Of a stretch of 40,290 nucleotides of DNA, positions 1-5,264 are shown piece after piece (position 1 is the stretch's first letter; each line of letters starts with the position of its first letter). A program made the position numbers and the translations under genes. The DNA comes from Brevirhabdus sp. Lineage in GTDB: Bacteria > Pseudomonadota > Alphaproteobacteria > Rhodobacterales > Rhodobacteraceae. The notes below the pieces were generated by a model. It was not told the origin of the DNA. It saw nothing but the letters and a program-made list of their open reading frames with translations, and made no database searches. The stretch spans positions 1-40,290 of the forward strand of contig JAGXFH010000081.1 in the NCBI GenBank assembly GCA_024637315.1, written 5' to 3'.

Positions 1-708
1 CCACTGACCTGATTGTCGTGTCATCGGCGCGAGGCCCGCGAGACTGGCGATTTGCTTGCGGCCCATGGTGCCGATTTCCGGGCACTCGATCAGGATCGCG
101 ACAGCTGTGACCCGCCCCAGCCCGGGGATCGAGCAGAGAATGTCGAGGGCGCGCGCGCGTTTCGGGGATTCCTTCAAAAGCGAGAGCAGCGCGCTCTCCA
201 ACTCGGTGATCTGACGTTTGACTTGGGCGATCCGCGCTTTGGTCTGACGCTTGGTCAAAGCCATGGTCTGGGTCTTCAGGCGGTTCAACAGGCGCGTGCG
301 CTCCTTGATCAAGGCCGTGCGCGCGACCTGCAACTCCTTGAGCTCAGGCTGATTTTCATCGCCAACCCTATCCGGCACAAGATTGAGCGCCGCTCCCATC
401 ATGGCCAGAACGCGCGCATCAACGGCATCGGTTTTTGCCCGTGTCCCGCGGGCCTGCGCGAAGCGGCGGGCCTGTAGCGGGTTTACCTTCACGAGCGGCA
501 GAATGCCTGCACAGCTGCGCTCAAGGGGGGCGTGATAAGAACCGGTCGCCTCAAAGACCACCAGCCCCGGCATTTTTGCTCCGATCCAGCGACGCAGCGC
601 ACGCAGACCTGCTGGGGAGTTGGGAAATTGCGCCGTCTCGCCCGTGCTCAGGCGGTGGGCATCAAGCGTGTCTTTTGAGATGTCGATTCCGATGGTATCC
701 TTTGTCAT
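1..708 (-). CDS. IS110-family transposase (DEDD recombinase), 3' end beyond left edge
   Basis: The minus-strand frame is open from an ATG at 706-708 to the window edge, giving 236 residues without a stop. The N-terminal part has the DEDD/RuvC-like acidic residues of IS110 recombinases: D9 in GIDISKDTLD, E53 in VFEATGSY, and D94 and D97 in KTDAVDAR. The visible C-terminal part has the Transposase_20 signature (SIPGLGRVTAVAIL, about residues 195-208). The family lacks long terminal inverted repeats and inserts by a recombinase guided by a non-coding RNA from one element end. The C-terminal catalytic serine region is off the edge, so intactness cannot be judged. The start codon lies inside the first unit of a 22-bp tandem duplication (706-749). 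Confidence 0.88.
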   Translation of the reverse strand, partial: MTKDTIGIDISKDTLDAHRLSTGETAQFPNSPAGLRALRRWIGAKMPGLVVFEATGSYHAPLERSCAGILPLVKVNPLQARRFAQARGTRAKTDAVDARVLAMMGAALNLVPDRVGDENQPELKELQVARTALIKERTRLLNRLKTQTMALTKRQTKARIAQVKRQITELESALLSLLKESPKRARALDILCSIPGLGRVTAVAILIECPEIGTMGRKQIASLAGLAPMTRQSGQW

Positions 709-749
709 CTTCGCGTGTCCTATGCTTCATCTTCGCGTGTCCTATGCTT
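706..749. repeat. 22-bp perfect tandem duplication over the IS110 start codon
   Basis: Two identical 22-bp units occupy 706-727 and 728-749. Each starts with cat (ATG on the minus strand) followed by CTTCGCGTGTCC. The duplication therefore gives a second ATG at 728-730, but 22 is not a multiple of three, so that start is out of frame with the recombinase. It may be a slip-strand duplication or a feature of the element end. Confidence 0.8.
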
Positions 750-1020
750 GTCGTAGAGAGCTTCGTGCCGCTCTGTATCCGTTCAGGCCTCAGGCGAAGA
801 CGATGGCTGATCACACTCTAAAACGGTCCATCACGACCAAGCCTGTGACGATCCAGCCACCGCCAGCGCGCGCCATAAATGGCGTGGCGCGCGCTGGCTC
901 TTTCTTCGCACAAGAGCCGGGATCAGCATAAGACAAGCGTATCTCTGCCATTCGGATTCAGGATTCCCAGATTGGCCGCGATGTGATTCCCTGCCTTTGA
1001 GGCAGATATTGGGGTCACAG
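709..1020. other. Non-coding stretch between the IS110 and IS630 genes, with a 14-bp hairpin
   Basis: I see no credible gene in these 312 bases. They hold the second copy of the 22-bp duplication. They also hold a perfect 14-bp inverted repeat, GCCAGCGCGCGCCA at 862-875 pairing with 885-898 across a 9-base loop. In IS110-group elements the segment upstream of the recombinase gene is the usual place for the guide (bridge) RNA, so part of this may be that RNA gene; this is inference from position only. The right part (about 960-1020) probably belongs to the end of the IS630-type element. Confidence 0.5.
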
Positions 1021-1338
1021 ATGGGAAAGCCACATCCGATAGAGCTACGAACGCGGGTTTCCGCGTTTGTCGACGAGGGCCACGGACACCGTGAGGCGGC
1101 GCGTCATTTCCGGGTGTCGCCGAAATTCGTGAACGAGCTTATCAAGCTGCGGCGCGAAACCGGATCGCTTGTGCCGCGGCCCCAAGGTAATGGCGGCGGG
1201 CACGGCAAGCTGGCGGGGGTGACCCGCTGGATCGAAGCGCGCGTCGCCGCCAAGGGCGAGATCACGCTCGACGAGTTGGTTGCCGAACTGGCCGAGACCC
1301 ACGGTATCGCCGTTCACCGCGGCACCGTCTGGCGGTTC
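1021..1338 (+). pseudogene. IS630-family transposase, N-terminal fragment
   Basis: From the ATG at 1021 the frame encodes about 106 residues typical of the IS630 helix-turn-helix N-terminus: MGKPHPIELR, then HREAARHFRVSPKFVNELI (about 23-41), a GNGGGHGKLAG linker, and LDELVAELAETHGIAVHRGTVWRF. After about 1338 the frame leaves the family, and the DNA matches the opposite strand of an IS481-type gene. The whole DDE catalytic part is missing, so this is a remnant. A short upstream extension of the frame (997-1020) is probably not translated. Confidence 0.82.
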
Positions 1339-1344
1339 TGCGCA

Positions 1345-1855
1345 GGGCCTTGCGATGAAGCTCGACGAAGGCGAATTTGCTCGTGCGATCAATTGCCACG
1401 AAGAGATAGAGCCTGCCTTCCGCCGTTTGAACCTCGGCAATATCGATGTGAAAGAAGCCGATGGGGTAGGCCTTGAACTTCTTCTTTGCAGGAAGGTCGC
1501 CGTCCACATCGGGAAGCCGACTGATCCGATGTCTTTGCAGGCATCTATGCAGCGAAGACCGCGTCAGATGCGGTATCGACGGCTGAAGCGCATAGAGGCA
1601 ATCGTCGAGCGGCAGCAACGTGTGCCTGCGAAAGGCGACAACCGCAGCTTCTTCATCCATCGTCAGCACTGTGGAGCGTGGGTCTTTCGGTCCTGTCGGA
1701 ATGTCCGCCACACCGTCCCGCTTCTTCCACTTCGCGACGGTCTTCTGATTGATCCCGTAGCGCTTCGCCAGCGCCCTCAGGCTCTCTTGACTGTGTTGTA
1801 TCGCCCGACGAACTGCCTCTGTCGTGGTGGCGCTCCCGTGAAGTACCTGGCCCAT
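1345..1855 (-). pseudogene. IS481-family transposase, truncated at its 3' end
   Basis: The minus-strand ATG at 1853-1855 follows a GGAGG-type site and starts MGQVLHGSATTTEAVRRAIQ. The protein has the helix-turn-helix LRALAKRYGINQKTVAKWKKR, the conserved HTLLPLDDCLYALQ segment and the start of the rve/DDE domain (FHIDIAEVQTAEGRLYLFVAIDRTSKFAFVEL). The similarity stops about 170 residues in, where the DNA joins the IS630 fragment head to head. The second aspartate and the glutamate of the DDE triad are absent, so it cannot be active. The sequence at about 1900-1916, ending in GGGATCAAACATCTA, is probably the outer end of this element. Confidence 0.82.
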
Positions 1856-1926
1856 AGTGCCTCCTTCCAATCCATGGAAAACATTGCACCATCAAAGTCC
1901 GGGATCAAACATCTAGTGGCAATATA

Positions 1927-1968
1927 GTCGCCCGCCCCGGCCGGAACCGGCAGCCGGGGCGGGGCGAC
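1927..1968 (-). terminator. GC-rich hairpin downstream of the fasciclin gene
   Basis: GTCGCCCGCCCCGGC (1927-1941) pairs with 1953-1968 with a single extra G, and the loop is about 11 bases. It lies 66 bases past the fasciclin stop codon on the minus strand. No clear T-run follows, so termination is likely but not certain. It also marks the boundary with the IS remnants. Confidence 0.5.
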
Positions 1969-2034
1969 TGACGGGCCGAAATGCGACGCCAGGCCGCGCT
2001 GTGCTTCAGGCCATCAGTGCCGCTGCAAGGCGCG

Positions 2035-2601
2035 TCATTTCGGCAGCAAGACCTTGTCGATGACGTGGATCACGCCGTTCGACTGGTCGACGTCGGAGAT
2101 CGTGACCAGGCTGGCATTGCCGCTTTCATCGAAGATGTAGACGTTGTCGCCGCGCACCTGCGCCGAAAGCGCATCGCCCGAGATCGCGTTGAAGTGGTAG
2201 AAGCCGTCGCTGGAGGCGCGCGCGGCGGCGGCGATGTCGCTGGCCGGCCATTTGCCCGCGACGACATGCGCGGTCAGGATCTTGGTCAGCAGGTCCTTGT
2301 TCTCGGGCTGCAAGAGCGTCTCGACCGTGCCGGCGGGCAGGGCGGCGAAGGCGTCGTTGACCGGCGCGAAGACGGTGAACGGGCCGGGGCCGGCCAGCGT
2401 ATCGACAAGGCCCGCGGCCTTCACCGCGGCAACCAGCGTGGTGTGGTCGGCGGAGTTGACGGCGTTCTCGACGATGTTCCTGTCGGCCAGCATCGGCGCG
2501 CCGCCGACCATCGGGTTATCCATCGCATGGCTGGCCGCGAAGGCGGTTCCGGTCGACAAGACGATGGCGCAGAGGGTCAGGGCGGTTCTGGCGAGAGTCA
2601 T
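2035..2601 (-). CDS. Exported fasciclin (FAS1) domain protein
   Basis: This encodes 188 residues from the ATG at 2599-2601, which is preceded by GAAAGGA. A signal peptide with an AFA-A cleavage site covers about residues 1-23. A single FAS1 domain follows: the H1 box GPFTVFAPVNDAF is at about 73-85, and the H2 box NGVIHVIDKVLLP ends the protein. FAS1 proteins act outside the cytoplasm in adhesion or surface interactions; the ligand here is unknown. The gene stands alone on the minus strand, with its own upstream GAAACT-N16-CGT site (2657-2681), and lies 2 kb from an ECF sigma/RskA pair. In mycobacteria the SigK-RskA pair controls fasciclin-domain antigens, which supports the same logic here. 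Confidence 0.92.
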   Translation of the reverse strand: MTLARTALTLCAIVLSTGTAFAASHAMDNPMVGGAPMLADRNIVENAVNSADHTTLVAAVKAAGLVDTLAGPGPFTVFAPVNDAFAALPAGTVETLLQPENKDLLTKILTAHVVAGKWPASDIAAAARASSDGFYHFNAISGDALSAQVRGDNVYIFDESGNASLVTISDVDQSNGVIHVIDKVLLPK

Positions 2602-2656
2602 GGCGTGGTCCTTTCGATGTGATGCCGAAGCATTTGCCCCGGCTGTGACAGAAGCC

Positions 2657-2681
2657 ACGTCAGGCGGTGGTGACAAGTTTC
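2657..2681 (-). promoter_or_regulatory. Candidate ECF promoter for the fasciclin gene
   Basis: On the minus strand GAAACT (2676-2681) is followed by 16 bases and CGT (2657-2659), 55 bases upstream of the start codon. The same hexamer, spacing and triplet precede the genes at 3267 and 3765. The -35-like AAC core and the CGT -10 are typical of ECF sigma promoters. Assignment to the local sigma factor is inference. Confidence 0.65.
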
Positions 2682-2727
2682 ACACCGCACCGGTTTTTTC
2701 GCCCGATTTCGGCAGTTGAACGAAGAA

Positions 2728-2754
2728 CCCCTTCGGGAAGAGTTTCCGAAGGGG
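2728..2754 (-). terminator. Hairpin terminator downstream of the DUF7282-like gene
   Basis: CCCCTTCGG (2728-2736) pairs perfectly with CCGAAGGGG (2746-2754), with a few further pairs inside. On the minus strand it is followed by TTCTTCG. It separates the DUF7282-like gene from the fasciclin gene, which fits each gene having its own promoter. Confidence 0.55.
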
Positions 2755-2815
2755 CCGCTGTGCAAAACAGCATGCTCGTTACATCCGCGGGCGGGCGGTG
2801 CCCGCTGTCGAAACC

Positions 2816-2853
2816 GGATCACTGGCCCGGATCACTGGCCCCGATCACTGGGC
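2816..2853. repeat. Three tandem GATCACTGGCC units at the end of the DUF7282-like gene
   Basis: The unit GGATCACTGGCCC occurs twice in succession and is followed by a diverged third copy, CGATCACTGGGC. The third copy contains the stop codon of the upstream minus-strand gene (2845-2847). It looks like a short slippage repeat. Confidence 0.7.
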
Positions 2854-3267
2854 GGCGATGATCGTCATCACCAGCTGGTCGTCGATCCTGATCGGGCCGT
2901 CTTCCTTGGCGCCGAGCGTATATTCGAAGATGCCGGCCTGCATGCCGTCGGCTTCGGAATGGACCATCAGCATCAGCATCTCGCCCGAAGTCACCGCTTC
3001 GGTCAGGATCGCGGCGACGTCGATGTTCTCGCCCTCGCGCAGCGGCGCATGGCCGACGACGGCGCCGGGCGTCATCTGGGCATCGGTGCGGTGGACCACC
3101 AGCCAGCCGGTTTCACCGGCGATGATCCTGTCGGCGCTGACGACGCCGTTGGCGACGGATTGATCGCCGGCATCGACCATCGGCGCCGTGGCGTGGCCGG
3201 CGGCGAAGGCCGCGCCAGCGGTGGTGGCAAGGATTGCGGTGGTCAGAAGGGATTTGTGGAACGTCAT
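2845..3267 (-). CDS. Exported DUF7282-like protein
   Basis: This encodes 140 residues from the ATG at 3265-3267, behind a strong AAGGAG site. A signal peptide (MTFHKSLLTTAILATTAGAAFA) covers about residues 1-22. The rest is a single small beta-rich domain with GWLVVHRTDAQMTPGAVVGHAPLREG and LMLMVHSEADG, a pattern I associate with DUF7282 domains of exported proteins. Function is unknown. It has its own GAAACT-N16-CGT promoter-like site at 3322-3346 and is probably part of the ECF regulon. The domain name is from memory of the pattern and is moderately certain. Confidence 0.8.
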   Translation of the reverse strand: MTFHKSLLTTAILATTAGAAFAAGHATAPMVDAGDQSVANGVVSADRIIAGETGWLVVHRTDAQMTPGAVVGHAPLREGENIDVAAILTEAVTSGEMLMLMVHSEADGMQAGIFEYTLGAKEDGPIRIDDQLVMTIIAAQ

Positions 3268-3321
3268 GGCGATACTCCTTGGGGTTTGTTGGGGGGCGGA
3301 GTGCCCGGAGGTGGCGTAGTC

Positions 3322-3346
3322 ACGCAGGCGGGCGGGCAACAGTTTC
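3322..3346 (-). promoter_or_regulatory. Candidate ECF promoter for the DUF7282-like gene
   Basis: On the minus strand GAAACT (3341-3346), 16 bases, then CGT (3322-3324), 54 bases before the start codon. Spacing and both boxes match the sites before the fasciclin gene and the 98-residue gene. Confidence 0.65.
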
Positions 3347-3388
3347 TTCCGCCGTGCAATTTTCTGCGGCTCGCGCGTGGCGGACAGG

Positions 3389-3418
3389 AAAACGCCCGCG
3401 GCCTTGTGGCTGCGGGCG
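3389..3418 (-). terminator. Rho-independent terminator of the 98-residue exported protein gene
   Basis: CGCCCGC (3393-3399) pairs with GCGGGCG (3412-3418), extended by GGCC/GGC pairs around a TTGT loop. On the minus strand it is followed directly by TTTTCC. It lies about 50 bases past the stop at 3469. Confidence 0.65.
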
Positions 3419-3468
3419 GGTTGTGCCGGATCGGTGCGGGATAGCCCTTGGAACGTCCGGAGCCGGAC

Positions 3469-3765
3469 CTAGTGGTTTTCGGAATTGACGTTGCTGCCGA
3501 AGGTGGCGGTCGACCGGTCGGCGGGCATGCTGACATCCATCCGGGTCGCGGCGTCGTTGGTTTCGCGCAGGATGAAGTCGATCCGTGCGGTTTGGTTCTC
3601 GCGCTGGGCGTCCAGCAGGCGGATCAGCTGCGCGGTGCTGTAGGCGCCCGGCTGAACCCCGGCCTTGAGGGCAAGCTGGATATCGCCCGGATTGACCGCC
3701 TGGGCGCCGGCAGCGCCAGCGACAAGAGCGGCAACAGTGGCGAGGGTGAGTGTGCGAATGGTCAT
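3469..3765 (-). CDS. Small exported protein of unknown function
   Basis: This encodes 98 residues from an ATG with a good AAGGAG site. A signal peptide (MTIRTLTLATVAALVAGAAGAQA) precedes a mature part of about 75 residues rich in polar residues, with helix-like GAYSTAQLIRLLDAQREN. There are no cysteines or recognisable domain. It lies between the anti-sigma gene and the DUF7282-like gene, and has the third copy of the GAAACT-N16-CGT site (3822-3846). It is a likely target of the neighbouring ECF sigma factor. Its role is unknown. Confidence 0.75.
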   Translation of the reverse strand: MTIRTLTLATVAALVAGAAGAQAVNPGDIQLALKAGVQPGAYSTAQLIRLLDAQRENQTARIDFILRETNDAATRMDVSMPADRSTATFGSNVNSENH

Positions 3766-3821
3766 GATCGTCTCCTTGGTTTGGTTCTGGCGGGGCGTCT
3801 TGCCCGTTCATGATTGAAGAG

Positions 3822-3846
3822 ACGGAACCGGATCGGTGAAAGTTTC
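3822..3846 (-). promoter_or_regulatory. Candidate ECF promoter for the 98-residue exported protein
   Basis: On the minus strand GAAACT (3841-3846), 16 bases, then CGT (3822-3824), about 56 bases before the start at 3765. It is identical in boxes and spacing to the sites at 2657-2681 and 3322-3346. Confidence 0.65.
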
Positions 3847-3960
3847 GCCCATGCCGGAGTTTTTTCGGCGGCCTGAAATTTTCATGGCGTTCCTGGACCT
3901 GCTTGAGAGACCAAGCCCTCAAAGGCGCGTCAGGCCTCGGGCAGGGGGCCGCGCAGCGTC

Positions 3961-4662
3961 CTAAAGTGTCGTGACCGCGCCGACGGCCAGAACCGCGCCG
4001 GTGGGCTGGCCGGTGGGCGAGCCGCCCGGAGGCTCGTCGCTGATCGCCAGCGTGCCGCCGGCAAGGGCGGCGATCAGGTCGTCGGGAACCGCCACCGTGG
4101 CGCGCTGGTCGGCAGGCAGCACGCCCAGCGACACCGGTGCGCTGGCGCCCTCGGCGATCAGCCAAAGCTCCAGCACCCGGCCGGGCAGGGCGTCGCCCGC
4201 CACGCGGTCGAGGCGCAGCGCGTTCGCCGCGCGATCGAACCGGGCTCGCACGATCAGCGACTGGTCGTCGGCGGCAAGCTCTGCGGTATAGGTCGGTCCC
4301 GGCGGGGTCAGCCGGGTTTCGGGCAGCGCCACCACCAGCATCAGCATCAGCACGGCCGCCGTCAGCGCGCCGAACAGGCCGCCAAGCGAAAAGCCGCGGC
4401 GCGGCGCGGCGGACCGCGGGTCACTGGCGCGGAAAAGCGCGCGCTCGATCCGTTTCTTGAGCTTGCGCGGCGGTGCGACGGGCTTGACGTCGTCGGCCAG
4501 CGCGACGAACCCCTCGTCCCAGTCCCGCAGCAGCGCGCGCAGACCGGGTTCGGCGGCGAGCCGACGCTCGAACGCAAGACGGGCATCCGCATCCAGAAGA
4601 TGCAGCGCATATTCGCCCGCCAGGGCGATGTCGTCTTCGTCGTGATCGTCGGCTTGGCTCAT
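3961..4662 (-). CDS. RskA-type membrane anti-sigma factor
   Basis: This encodes 233 residues. The start at 4662 overlaps the sigma stop codon as ATGA, which shows translational coupling and decides the start against an in-frame ATG at 4674. The acidic N-terminus (MSQADDHDEDDIALAGEYAL) and residues to about 80 should bind the sigma factor in the cytoplasm. One membrane helix follows at about 93-113 (LGGLFGALTAAVLMLMLVV), then an RskA domain in the periplasm (about 125-230, including LELWLIAEG and SDEPPGGSPTGQPTGAV). The protein is expected to hold the ECF sigma factor inactive until released. I do not see the HxxxCxxC zinc motif of redox-sensing anti-sigma factors. Confidence 0.9.
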   Translation of the reverse strand: MSQADDHDEDDIALAGEYALHLLDADARLAFERRLAAEPGLRALLRDWDEGFVALADDVKPVAPPRKLKKRIERALFRASDPRSAAPRRGFSLGGLFGALTAAVLMLMLVVALPETRLTPPGPTYTAELAADDQSLIVRARFDRAANALRLDRVAGDALPGRVLELWLIAEGASAPVSLGVLPADQRATVAVPDDLIAALAGGTLAISDEPPGGSPTGQPTGAVLAVGAVTTL

Positions 4663-5201
4663 CGGCTCAGGCATTCTTTCAGTTTCAGAAGGCTGCGGCG
4701 CAGCCAGGTTCGCATTGTATTGAGCGGCACACCGTGATGATCCGCCAGCTCCTGGTAGCTTTCCCCCTCCAGATACGCTCCTCGAACCGCGTGGGCGCGG
4801 TCCGCCTCCAGTTCGTCGAGACATGCCTTGATCCGCGCCGCTTCGGACGCGGCGACCGCCGCCTCCTCGGGCGTCGGGCCGCTGGCGCTGAGGTCGGGAA
4901 TGTCGTCGATGTCATCGGCGGGCGCCTTGCGGGCCCGCAGCTTGTCGATCGCCAGATTCCGCGTCAGCGTGATCAGCCATGTCATCGGGCTGTAGCCGTT
5001 GGCGGCGTAGCTGTCGGCCTTCTGCCAGATCCTGACGAAAGCCTCTTGCAGCGCATCCTCTGCTTCGGCCCGATTGTTCAAGATACGCAGGCAGACCCCG
5101 AAAAGTTTCGCCGAGGTCGCATCATAAAGCGACGCGAACGCCTTTCGGTCGCCGATACCGATCCGGGCGATCATTTCCTCGATGTCGGCGATGGTGGTCA
5201 T
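4659..5201 (-). CDS. ECF sigma-70 family RNA polymerase sigma factor
   Basis: This encodes 180 residues from the ATG at 5201; an upstream in-frame ATG at 5255 lacks family similarity. Sigma region 2 covers about residues 22-91 (AEDALQEAFVRIWQ, then SPMTWLITLTRNLAIDKLR). Region 4 covers about 125-178 (GESYQELADHHGVPLNTMRTWLRRSLLKLKECL). It is translationally coupled to the RskA-type anti-sigma gene. This pairing, and the fasciclin gene nearby, match SigK-type circuits. Its own upstream DNA has GAAACG at 5261-5266 but no CGT 16 bases later, so self-activation is not supported by the same motif. Confidence 0.93.
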   Translation of the reverse strand: MTTIADIEEMIARIGIGDRKAFASLYDATSAKLFGVCLRILNNRAEAEDALQEAFVRIWQKADSYAANGYSPMTWLITLTRNLAIDKLRARKAPADDIDDIPDLSASGPTPEEAAVAASEAARIKACLDELEADRAHAVRGAYLEGESYQELADHHGVPLNTMRTWLRRSLLKLKECLSR

Positions 5202-5264
5202 CAGGGCCTGTCTGCTGTGGTCGGCAACAGATAACAGGGCCGGCGGGGATTTCAAATATTCGTT

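Noticed and set aside
2816-2853. CRISPR-like array
   Set aside because: Only three short, adjacent units without spacers.
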